DNA of 18,994 nucleotides, taken from NCBI GenBank assembly GCA_002724975.1, contig PBQF01000049.1:1-18994 (forward strand). The letters are read 5' to 3'. The translations under genes and the position numbers were made by a program. Positions 1-6,841 of this stretch are shown in pieces. Source of the DNA: Parcubacteria group bacterium (GTDB lineage Bacteria; Patescibacteriota; Minisyncoccia; Phycocordibacterales; GCA-002724975). Position 1 is the first letter of the stretch. Every line of letters starts with the position of its first letter. Under the pieces are notes generated by a model. The model saw only the letters and a program-made list of their open reading frames with translations, had not been told where the DNA came from and did no database searches.

Positions 1-86
1 AGAGATGCCTCCCCGCACAGAGATGCCTCCCCGCACAGAGATGCCTCCCCGCACAGAGATGCCTCCCCGCACAGAGATGCCTCCCC
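1..86 (+). repeat. 18-bp tandem repeat, about 4.8 units, at the left edge
   Basis: Four perfect copies of AGAGATGCCTCCCCGCAC, starting at 1, 19, 37 and 55, are followed by a partial fifth copy at 73-86. The repeat is in frame with the gene that follows and encodes the hexapeptide MPPRTE in each unit, so every unit contains an in-frame ATG. The unit is far more GC-rich than the gene body. The window starts inside the array, so its true length is unknown. Confidence 0.95.
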
Positions 87-1615
87 AGATATCTGAACGT
101 GATGGAAAAATCAAGAAACTCGACGATCTTCGTAAAAAAATTCTTGACCTAAAAGAAAAGTACGAAGATCTTCGTAAAAAAAATCATGCAGAAGGTTTAC
201 CTCTTGGTGATTTAAGAGATCTTTATCTTAAGGCTAAAAGACTGCGTGGAAATGTATTTAGAGGCAAGTTGGGTAAATTGTTTGGTAGAAAATTAAGTTT
301 TAGGGGAGAGGAAATGGATTTTGGAGGAAAAGAGGGGGTAGAGGAACTTGAGAAGATAAGGAAGGAATATCAAGAAGGACTTGAAAGATACAGGAAAGAA
401 GAACTTGTAGAACTTGAAGCAATGCTAGCAAAAAGATTGGCACAAGAAAGCATAACCCCCGAAGAGGCTAACGCCCAAAGGCAAACGAAAATTAGAGATC
501 TACTAAGTGAAGAACAAAAAAATATTGACGAAAGAGCTGTTGAAGGTATTGAAAAAAATATTCTAGAAAAAATGAAAACCAAATGGCGACAGCATGGCAA
601 AAAACGTTTAGTAGCCGGATTGTTGCTCGGAGTTGCTGCGTCAACTGGAGTTGGGGGCGCTGCCATAGTTGGTGCTAGGGCTACTATGGGTGGTGTAGGT
701 ACTTATGTTGGAGTAGAGGCAGGACTAGAAAGAACAAAAAGATGGGGACACCAAAGTGAGGTAATGAAACAGGCCAAAAAAGCTAGTAAGGCGTTTTTCT
801 CTAGGGAATTAAAAGATTATGTAGATAATCTTCCAACGGAAGACATAAGAAAGGAGGCAGCAAGATTAAAAATGTTGCAAGTAGAAAAAGGTCTGTCTAT
901 GGAAAGAGTAGGTGGTGATAGAGGAATTGCATCATTAATAATCAGAAGAGACAACGAACTAACTACAGAGAAGGCTATCGCGACTGCCGAGTCCAGAGAC
1001 TCAGCGCTAAGCTTTGCAGATATACTCTTAACCAGTCTTTCTGAGCAGATTAATGCAACAAATGAAGTTGTGGAATCAGAAGTTGACAAAGAAAGAAAGA
1101 ACAAAATGGTTCGGAAGACAGTAGCTGTTTTGGCTGGCGGAGCTGTTGGATGGCTCATTGGTGGAAAACTATTCCAAGGCACAGAAGCCGTGGTTCCTCC
1201 TGAGGTCATACATAATGTAACTCCAGGAGAAAATACATGGAAAATCATTGAATCAAATCTAGACTCACATAGTGCAATGGCGGGACTTGGAGAAGCGTCT
1301 AGAACTCATATGATTGACTCTCTGAAAGATATATTTGATAATATGGATCCGGCTGAACTTGTAAGCCGCGGTTTTTCAAGTGGAGACGCAGATCTTCTTT
1401 ATGTTGGTGAGAATATAGACATGACTGGTATTCTAGACGACCCAGAGATAATTACTAAAGCTCTCTTTAACGCTAAAGATATTTCCGAGTCTGAAATAAT
1501 AAACATAGTAAATAACAACGCTAAAATAGCTACTTGGCTCAAAGACCACTCTGAAGAATTGAGTGGAGTATTTGACAGTTCTGTAATTGAAAAAGTCCTA
1601 AAAGGTACTATTTAA
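2..1615 (+). CDS. Two-segment membrane protein with N-terminal hexapeptide repeat and LysM-like C-terminus (5' end off window)
   Basis: I do not recognise a named family. Counting from the ATG at position 5, residues 1-26 are MPPRTE repeats and about 35-190 are charged and probably coiled coil (many K/E/R). A Gly/Ala-rich hydrophobic stretch lies at about 201-240, a charged region at 245-368 and a second hydrophobic segment at about 370-390. Residues 404-475 begin with TPGENTWKII and end near LYVGENIDMTGIL. That pattern resembles LysM-like peptidoglycan-binding modules in CPR proteins, by pattern only. The frame is open to the left edge, so the first ATG is not a reliable start. The stop (1613-1615) overlaps the stop of the convergent VirD4-like gene. 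A cell-envelope role is an inference. Confidence 0.8.
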   Translation, partial: EMPPRTEMPPRTEMPPRTEMPPRTEMPPQISERDGKIKKLDDLRKKILDLKEKYEDLRKKNHAEGLPLGDLRDLYLKAKRLRGNVFRGKLGKLFGRKLSFRGEEMDFGGKEGVEELEKIRKEYQEGLERYRKEELVELEAMLAKRLAQESITPEEANAQRQTKIRDLLSEEQKNIDERAVEGIEKNILEKMKTKWRQHGKKRLVAGLLLGVAASTGVGGAAIVGARATMGGVGTYVGVEAGLERTKRWGHQSEVMKQAKKASKAFFSRELKDYVDNLPTEDIRKEAARLKMLQVEKGLSMERVGGDRGIASLIIRRDNELTTEKAIATAESRDSALSFADILLTSLSEQINATNEVVESEVDKERKNKMVRKTVAVLAGGAVGWLIGGKLFQGTEAVVPPEVIHNVTPGENTWKIIESNLDSHSAMAGLGEASRTHMIDSLKDIFDNMDPAELVSRGFSSGDADLLYVGENIDMTGILDDPEIITKALFNAKDISESEIINIVNNNAKIATWLKDHSEELSGVFDSSVIEKVLKGTI

Positions 1616-4350
1616 AGCATTGGCTTATATCTATCTGACACTTCTTCTTCCACCTCTTCTCTTGGTCTACCATATTTCAAGTACGATAATTGTTTTATTT
1701 TTTCAATATTTTCTGGATTACCTTTGGTGGGAGGAAGAACTTTAATATTAAATGGCTTAACAGGACTACCATTTGCTAAAATTCTTGCATAGCCATTAAA
1801 ATTATCAATGTTTATTAAATCATTAGCATTAAATGTTGGCGTAAATTGTTTTTCAAGAAATTCAGCGTCTTCTGGGCCAACTCTAAATGAAACAATTGAA
1901 CCAACGTTTCCAAAAACAGCGTCTTTAATCTTTGGTTCTAATTGGGTAATAAATTGATGAGCAACATTTAAACTCAATTTATATTTCCTAGCTTCTGAAA
2001 GAATGGTGGAGATTGAATCTGTTGTAATATTCTGAAATTCATCAATATATAGATAAAAAGGATTTTGCTCTGTTGTAGAATCAGCTCTTGAAAGAGTACT
2101 CATTAGAATCTTTCCAACAAGGATAAGCCCAATCAGATGTGAGTTAATATCTCCCAGCCTCCCTTTAGACAAATTCACTAAAAGAATCTTTTTCTCATCC
2201 ATAATCTTTCTAAAATTAAGAGTTGATTTTTGCTGAGCTATAATCGGCCGCATTATTTCATTAGCCAAAAACACATCAAATTTACCTGTAATATATGGAA
2301 CTATATTTCCTAAACCAGATTCTCCAGTTGTCTTAGAAGCAATCTCTCTCCAGAACTGATTAATGACAGGATTTTTACTCTTGGAGAGCTTCGCTTCTCT
2401 GTAACTTGAGTCTGACAAGACCCTAGAGATATCGAGTAAAGTATTGCCAGATTCTGGGTCTTCTAAAACTAGGCCCGCCGCATTCCTGAAATACTGTTCA
2501 AACATTGGTCCACCTGTAGCTTTCAAATCGTACAACTTTTCAAAAATGCTAACTAACTCATTTATTACAAAAGTTTTTTGTTCGGGGAAAGCTGGGTCAT
2601 ATTCAAGCATATTTAAAGCCATTACTCTTTCTGTAAAACCAGGATCAAAGTAAATCACGTCTTCCCACCTCTCTTCTGGAATCTTACTCAATATATCCTG
2701 AATAACTTCACCATGGGGATCTATAAAACAAACACCTTCACCGTTTTTAATATCTTGAATTATCATGTTTTTCAAAAGATTTGTTTTACCAGTGCCTGTT
2801 TGCCCTATAGTATAAAAGTGTCTTAGCCTGTCTTCTTTGGTCAAATAGATATTAGTCTCTGCCCCACGAGATATGTTTACCCCTAATAAGGTACCCTCTT
2901 GGGGCATAGAAACCGGAGCAGACGCTTCTTTAGCTCTTGATTGTTTCAGCTGATAAGAAGAAGCTATGCCAGACGAAAAATGAATCATTGATGTAATTTC
3001 TTTCAAATTTAACGGCATAACATCTGAATCAGAAAACCTTCTAAAAGAAAAGTCCCTTAATAGATTCGTTAATTTCCATCTACGATACCGATTGAAAGTT
3101 ATCTTATTAACCGGGCTGTTTTCAAATTGGTTAAAAGAAGATTCCATCTCTCCTAAAATAGTTTCTGCTCTTTCCTTATTTTTAGCAGAAGCAATCAGTC
3201 TTAGATTCGTCGCTATAATAGGACTTTTAACTTTTTCCTGAAGATATTCAATGGCCTGATTGTCTATAGTTTTTTCAGTTTTATCATCTTTTTTTCGAGA
3301 AGAGCTGGTTATTAAATTTCTGAAACCTTTGGCTATATCATCTGTAAAACTATATGATATGTCTATAGCTTCGGGCGTCGGTGTACCTTTTTTTAATTTT
3401 TCTAAAGCAGAATTTATTTTTTTATTATAGAAATCACCCTTTGGTTTAAAGACTATTTGAAGTGCAGCACCCCCATCACTTTTTTCAATCTTAGAAAAAG
3501 CACTAAGAACAATATTTAGCGGATCATAGTCATACTGTTCATAGGTCTTTAGAGGATAGACTGCTTTCCCTTTTAAATAACCCGAAGATGCAATAGAGAC
3601 ACCATTCTCAACAAAAACATTATAGTCGTCTGTTTCCTCTCTAATCTGAATACCTGAGAAAATAGAGTGGGCTTGTTTTTCAAAAAGAACCTTCTTGTTA
3701 TCTGGAATAGCACAATACATTATAATATCATCACTATTAACAGAAACTGCAATCTCTAAGGTAAAATAACTATTTTCTGATGATTTCTCTGAAATTGACA
3801 TCATCCCAGAAAAAAATTGTTCCATAGACGATATTAATTCTTTCAAGGGGGCATTCTTCTCTTTCTCTGAAACTTTCTCCGAAGGTAGAGCTATTTGAAA
3901 GAGAGTCATCTTTAAACTTTTCCACAAAGCACTTTTCTCTTTTAACCCATCAATCGAATATCCGCTTTTTAAATACTGAATTAAAAATCTATGAAAGTCA
4001 TCCTCTAGATGGGGGCTGTTTAATTTCTGGACAACAGACAGAGAATTTTTTATACCCTTTTCTTGCAAAATTCCCAGAAGCTCATTCATTTTTTGATCGT
4101 GTTTCTCTGGGGTCAACTTTAAAACAATTTCACCAACTTCTTTTTCTTCAAGTTTTAAATCCGGAGATAAGATTTCTTCACTTGATACATTTTTATAATC
4201 TGAAATATTTTCTTCAATGAGTTCTCTGGTTGAAACCTTTTCAGCAGATTCCATTTTCAAATCATTTTGCTTAACAACTTCACGCAAATAATCAAGCTCC
4301 TCTCTTGGGGTTTTAAAAGGAATTTCTGGTTTAAAAGACTCATTTGCCAT
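1612..4350 (-). CDS. VirD4/TraG-like type IV secretion/conjugation ATPase, without membrane anchor
   Basis: This 912-aa protein has a C-terminal P-loop motor half. Walker A GQTGTGKT is at 516-523, followed by FIDPHG (542-547), Walker B FYLYIDEF at 765-772 and AHQ at 797-799. That order (P-loop, DPHG, hydrophobic-DE, HQ) fits the VirD4/TraG/TraM-recognition group of coupling ATPases and related DUF87-type ATPases. Residues 1-480 are an uncharacterised N-terminal region with no transmembrane helix, whereas classical VirD4 carries two. In CPR bacteria such genes often sit near type IV pilus or DNA-uptake genes; none is visible here. The ATG at 4350 follows a TATAAT by 6 nt, so the mRNA is probably leaderless. 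Whether it moves DNA or protein cannot be told from sequence. Confidence 0.85.
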   Translation of the reverse strand: MANESFKPEIPFKTPREELDYLREVVKQNDLKMESAEKVSTRELIEENISDYKNVSSEEILSPDLKLEEKEVGEIVLKLTPEKHDQKMNELLGILQEKGIKNSLSVVQKLNSPHLEDDFHRFLIQYLKSGYSIDGLKEKSALWKSLKMTLFQIALPSEKVSEKEKNAPLKELISSMEQFFSGMMSISEKSSENSYFTLEIAVSVNSDDIIMYCAIPDNKKVLFEKQAHSIFSGIQIREETDDYNVFVENGVSIASSGYLKGKAVYPLKTYEQYDYDPLNIVLSAFSKIEKSDGGAALQIVFKPKGDFYNKKINSALEKLKKGTPTPEAIDISYSFTDDIAKGFRNLITSSSRKKDDKTEKTIDNQAIEYLQEKVKSPIIATNLRLIASAKNKERAETILGEMESSFNQFENSPVNKITFNRYRRWKLTNLLRDFSFRRFSDSDVMPLNLKEITSMIHFSSGIASSYQLKQSRAKEASAPVSMPQEGTLLGVNISRGAETNIYLTKEDRLRHFYTIGQTGTGKTNLLKNMIIQDIKNGEGVCFIDPHGEVIQDILSKIPEERWEDVIYFDPGFTERVMALNMLEYDPAFPEQKTFVINELVSIFEKLYDLKATGGPMFEQYFRNAAGLVLEDPESGNTLLDISRVLSDSSYREAKLSKSKNPVINQFWREIASKTTGESGLGNIVPYITGKFDVFLANEIMRPIIAQQKSTLNFRKIMDEKKILLVNLSKGRLGDINSHLIGLILVGKILMSTLSRADSTTEQNPFYLYIDEFQNITTDSISTILSEARKYKLSLNVAHQFITQLEPKIKDAVFGNVGSIVSFRVGPEDAEFLEKQFTPTFNANDLINIDNFNGYARILANGSPVKPFNIKVLPPTKGNPENIEKIKQLSYLKYGRPREEVEEEVSDRYKPML

Positions 4351-4356
4351 ATGCTA

Positions 4357-4386
4357 ATTATACACAATCAACAGAAGAGATAGCAA
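4357..4386 (-). promoter_or_regulatory. Promoter of the VirD4-like gene, predicted leaderless
   Basis: The minus strand carries TTGCTA (4381-4386), an 18-nt spacer and a perfect TATAAT (4357-4362). The ATG starts at 4350, so the expected transcription start, about 7 nt past the -10 box, is the A of the start codon. There is no room for a Shine-Dalgarno site. Confidence 0.65.
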
Positions 4387-4483
4387 AATAACAATTATTA
4401 GGTAATTTCCCAATTTGATGTAAAAATTATTCAATATTAAAATGTCGTGTTGTGTCCAGACCATACCAATCGAAAGTGACATC

Positions 4484-4705
4484 TTAATTATTTAAATTCT
4501 TTAGCTCTTCTTGATACCTCCCCATAACTTCCATTGATGCAGTCATTTGGTCTTTCCCACCTTCAACCTCTTTTTTTATCTCCTCTGCTATCTTTTTAAA
4601 AAGCTCCGGATTCTTCTCAAAAATTCCCAGAGCGGCGTCTATTTGCTCGTCAGGCACATCCTTCATTCGAGACTTCATAAGTTTTTTTATAAAGAAATTC
4701 TTCAC
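4484..4705 (-). CDS. 73-aa small basic protein, hypothetical, GTG start behind an in-frame ATG-TAA
   Basis: The protein begins MKNFFIKKLMKSRMKDVP, continues with PDEQIDAAL and KNPELFKKIAEEIKKEV, and ends in a short amphipathic region. It resembles a family of about 70-aa proteins I associate with CPR genomes, of unknown function. It is predicted cytosolic, alpha-helical and without a clear transmembrane segment. The GTG start at 4705 gives a normal-looking N-terminus but has no ribosome-binding site at useful distance. A strong AGGAG (4726-4730) instead points to an ATG at 4718-4720 that is in the same frame but directly followed by TAA (4715-4717). The 5' UTR holds the two-hairpin element at 4735-4798, about 30 nt upstream. 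It lies between the VirD4-like gene and the efflux operon, each on its own predicted promoter. Confidence 0.75.
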   Translation of the reverse strand: MKNFFIKKLMKSRMKDVPDEQIDAALGIFEKNPELFKKIAEEIKKEVEGGKDQMTASMEVMGRYQEELKNLNN

Positions 4706-4714
4706 AACAAAATA

Positions 4715-4730
4715 TTACATAAAAGCTCCT
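4715..4730 (-). promoter_or_regulatory. Strong Shine-Dalgarno followed by an ATG-TAA start-stop
   Basis: On the minus strand AGGAG (4730-4726) is followed after 5 nt by ATG (4720-4718) and at once by TAA (4717-4715). The frame then continues TAT TTT GTT GTG into the 73-aa gene. This is the clearest Shine-Dalgarno site in the window, yet the start codon it serves encodes only Met. It may be a start-stop element that sets up reinitiation at the GTG 12 nt past the TAA, a recent nonsense change at codon 2, or a sequence error. Confidence 0.6.
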
Positions 4731-4734
4731 AAAA

Positions 4735-4798
4735 TGGAAACACCGCCCGAAAGCGGCATTTCCAGTACACTCACCAGAAGCTAGCTCCTAATGAGTGC
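4735..4798 (-). ncRNA. Two-hairpin leader RNA element, copy B
   Basis: Read on the minus strand from 4798, the first hairpin has outer stem GCACUCA/UGAGUGU (4792-4798 with 4767-4773), internal loop UU/GG, upper stem AGGAG/CUUCU (4785-4789 with 4776-4780) and loop CUAG. After the linker AC, the second hairpin has outer stem UGGAAA/UUUCCA (4759-4764 with 4735-4740), internal loop UG/UG, upper stem CCGC/GCGG and loop UUUCGG. It matches copy A at 8579-8641 stem for stem with different bases. Its 5' end is the predicted transcription start of the promoter at 4805-4833. Four Us follow the second hairpin, so that hairpin might also act as a weak terminator. The function is unknown; I do not recognise a known riboswitch. 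Confidence 0.6.
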
Positions 4799-4804
4799 CC
4801 CTAC

Positions 4805-4833
4805 ATAATATACTTGAACAAAAATCGAGTCAA
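4805..4833 (-). promoter_or_regulatory. Promoter of leader element B / 73-aa gene
   Basis: The minus strand carries TTGACT (4828-4833), a 17-nt spacer and TATTAT (4805-4810). Both boxes are within one or two changes of consensus and the spacing is ideal. The predicted start is about 4798, the first base of the two-hairpin element. Confidence 0.7.
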
Positions 4834-4849
4834 GCTTTATAGATATAGA

Positions 4850-4858
4850 TGTGGATAA
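4850..4858 (-). promoter_or_regulatory. Perfect DnaA-box 9-mer upstream of promoter B
   Basis: The minus strand reads TTATCCACA, the consensus high-affinity DnaA box, 16 nt upstream of the -35 box of promoter B. A single 9-mer can occur by chance in AT-rich DNA. The parallel with the array upstream of promoter A is what makes it worth listing. Confidence 0.4.
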
Positions 4859-4886
4859 AGTTGAAATAGGGCTTTATAAAGGGAAT

Positions 4887-6134
4887 CTATTCGTATCTCA
4901 ATGCTTCAATCGGACTCTTTTTGGAGGCTTGAATAGCTGGATAAAGACCAAAAATAATGCCGACTAAAAATGAACTGGCCAAGCCTAGAAATGAGGCAAA
5001 CCAAGGAAAACTAAAAACAAGATCTAAATCAAGGGCTTGAGAGGCCCCAATTGTTGTGCCATATGCCAAGAGCGTGCCCACGAAGATTCCTATAACTCCT
5101 CCAGCTCCAGTTAAGAAAGCTGCTTCCAGAAGAAATTGCAATCGTATATCCTTATTTGTTGCACCAACTGCTTTTCTAAGTCCTATTTCCTTGGTTCTCT
5201 CTGAAACAGAAACAAGCATAATATTCATAATACCAATGCCGCCGACAATAAGAGAAATCGCCACTACCATGGCTAGAAACAAAGTGAAGACATTTATAAT
5301 GCTTGAAACTTGCTCAACTAAACCTTGCTGGGTCTGAATATAGAAATCATCATCTTCGGGATTCTCTATATCATGAAGCTCCCGCAGAGTTGCCTCAGCA
5401 TTAAAGACAGCACGGCTGACCGATTCTGGACTATCAGCAGTTAAAATAATCTGGGTAAAATGCTTATCACCTGTCAGATATGTTTGAGCCACAGTATACG
5501 GCAGAAGAACAAGCTCGTCGACATTAAAGAAAACTACTTGTCCCTTGGGGACGAAGGTTCCGATGACTTTAAATTTTATATCCTTAATGGTAACGCTTTT
5601 ACCAATCGGATCCTCGTCTTCTTCAAAAAGTTCTTCTACTACTCTTGAACCCAAAAGAACAACTTGTGATTTCGATCTAACATCTTCCTCTGTAAAAATG
5701 ACCCCATCCGCTAATTCCAATCCTAGAAAATCCATCATGTATTCGGCAGAAAATCCCAAAACAGTCGGTTTAAAAATCTCACTCCTGTAAGAAACTGACC
5801 CAGAGAAAAAAACTTCTGGCTCTGCAGACACAGCTTGGGGAACATTATTCCTGTTTCGGAGGGCATCTAATTCTCTCTGCTTTAGAGAATCAGCAAATAA
5901 AACATCAACGAAACTGGTGATGCCGGTCGGCTCCTTGCCGGGCCTAACAACAATAGTTTCGGCTCCAAGCCCTCCAAGCTCACCAACAATCGCTTCCTCG
6001 GCAACCCCTCCAGTTGAAGCAATTAAAATAATGGCCGCAATACCGATGACGATACCTAATATAGTAAGGGCCGACCGTGAACGATTTACTTCAATACCCT
6101 TTGTTGCAGTCTTCAGAGCGTCTCTTAAAAGCAT
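4887..6134 (-). CDS. MacB-type ABC transporter permease (FtsX-like)
   Basis: This 415-aa protein has the MacB layout: TM1 at about 21-42 (LTILGIVIGIAAIILIAS), a periplasmic-type MacB core domain at about 45-275, then TM helices at about 280-308, 330-358 and 376-402. The FtsX motif SERTKEIGLRKAVGA is at 311-325 and the usual ending YPAIQASKKSPIEALRYE is present. In this family the permease does not conduct substrate through the membrane but transmits ATPase motion to the extracytoplasmic part. It overlaps the ATPase stop by one base (TAATG), so the two are translationally coupled. With the fusion protein it forms a MacA-MacB-like set. CPR cells lack a typical outer membrane, so the substrate and exit route are unknown. 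Confidence 0.92.
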   Translation of the reverse strand: MLLRDALKTATKGIEVNRSRSALTILGIVIGIAAIILIASTGGVAEEAIVGELGGLGAETIVVRPGKEPTGITSFVDVLFADSLKQRELDALRNRNNVPQAVSAEPEVFFSGSVSYRSEIFKPTVLGFSAEYMMDFLGLELADGVIFTEEDVRSKSQVVLLGSRVVEELFEEDEDPIGKSVTIKDIKFKVIGTFVPKGQVVFFNVDELVLLPYTVAQTYLTGDKHFTQIILTADSPESVSRAVFNAEATLRELHDIENPEDDDFYIQTQQGLVEQVSSIINVFTLFLAMVVAISLIVGGIGIMNIMLVSVSERTKEIGLRKAVGATNKDIRLQFLLEAAFLTGAGGVIGIFVGTLLAYGTTIGASQALDLDLVFSFPWFASFLGLASSFLVGIIFGLYPAIQASKKSPIEALRYE

Positions 6135-6736
6135 TATTTCAAATACTTATCTTTGTAATTATTCCTACCTATAAAAACATCTTCCTCTATTTTACCGTCA
6201 AGCATTTTAATAACCCTCTTGGCATGACTGGCAGTTCTGGCTTCATGGGTAATTAAAATAATTGTTTTCTTTTCTTCTTCATTTAATCTTCTTAAAATCT
6301 CCATAATTACTTTGCCTGTTTTTGAATCAAGATTTCCAGTCGGTTCATCTGCAAAAATAATTTTAGGATTGTTAACTAGGGCCCTAGCAATAGCGACCCT
6401 CTGCTTCTCCCCTCCTGAAAGTTCATTAGAGAGATTTTCAATCCTGTAAGTTAAGTCAACCGACTTGATGGCAAGTTTGGCAATCTCGGTCTTCCGAGGC
6501 TCTATTATTTCCCTGTAAGTCAGAGGAAGTTTGACATTTTCTAGAACTGAAGCCCGCGGTAGAAGATTAAACATTTGAAAAACAAAACCCATTTCAGAAT
6601 TCCTAATCTTTGCCAAATCTAATTCACTGTAATCATCTTGGCTCGTCTGGGAGAATTTTAAATTTCCTTTCGTTGGCCTGTCTAGAAAACCCAAAATATG
6701 AAGAAGGGTTGACTTACCAGAGCCACTGGGACCCAT
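6134..6736 (-). CDS. MacB/LolD-type ABC ATPase, N-terminally truncated reading frame
   Basis: The largest intact frame (200 aa from ATG 6736) holds Walker A GPSGSGKS (2-9), Q-loop Gln54 (FVFQ), signature LSGGE (106-110), Walker B IIFADE (126-131) and the H-loop His164 (LITHEA). These mark a MacB/LolD-type ATPase powering the neighbouring permease. The start is abnormal. The family normally has about 35 residues before GPSGSGK, including beta strands and the aromatic A-loop that stacks on adenine. Those residues are encoded upstream (6737-6841) but cut off by an in-frame TAA at 6755-6757. Started at 6736, the protein would lack that part and probably bind ATP poorly. All downstream motifs are intact, suggesting a very recent mutation, readthrough, or a sequence error. 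Confidence 0.85.
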   Translation of the reverse strand: MGPSGSGKSTLLHILGFLDRPTKGNLKFSQTSQDDYSELDLAKIRNSEMGFVFQMFNLLPRASVLENVKLPLTYREIIEPRKTEIAKLAIKSVDLTYRIENLSNELSGGEKQRVAIARALVNNPKIIFADEPTGNLDSKTGKVIMEILRRLNEEEKKTIILITHEARTASHAKRVIKMLDGKIEEDVFIGRNNYKDKYLK

Positions 6737-6841
6737 GATAGCTATAAATTCTCCTTATTCTATTTCTAAATCAACCCCTCTCAATGCCTTAGTGCCATCA
6801 GAGTAGATTTTTTCAAGACCTTTGGCGGATATTAAACTCAC
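6737..6841 (-). pseudogene. 5' portion of the ABC ATPase gene, interrupted by TAA at codon 29
   Basis: Translation from the GTG at 6841 gives SLISAKGLEKIYSDGTKAL then RGVDLEIE, a stop (TAA, 6755-6757), then GEFIAI and the intact ATPase. This is the expected N-terminus with its A-loop Tyr. The interrupted codon falls where relatives usually have Lys or Gln (E-[K/Q]-G-E-F), and CAA or AAA becomes TAA by one base change. The GTG overlaps the TGA stop of the fusion-protein gene as GTGA, a typical coupled-operon start, which shows that 6841 was the original start. The TAA also creates TAAGGAG, but that lies 14 nt before ATG 6736, too far for efficient initiation. Confidence 0.8.

Noticed and set aside
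1..86. CRISPR-like repeat array at the left edge
   Set aside because: The 18-bp units are directly adjacent with no spacers, and they are in frame as MPPRTE codons.
4735..4798. Known riboswitch classes (fluoride, preQ1, guanidine-II) for the two-hairpin elements
   Set aside because: The loops lack the conserved bases I know for these classes, such as ACGR loops for guanidine-II, and no related gene lies downstream.
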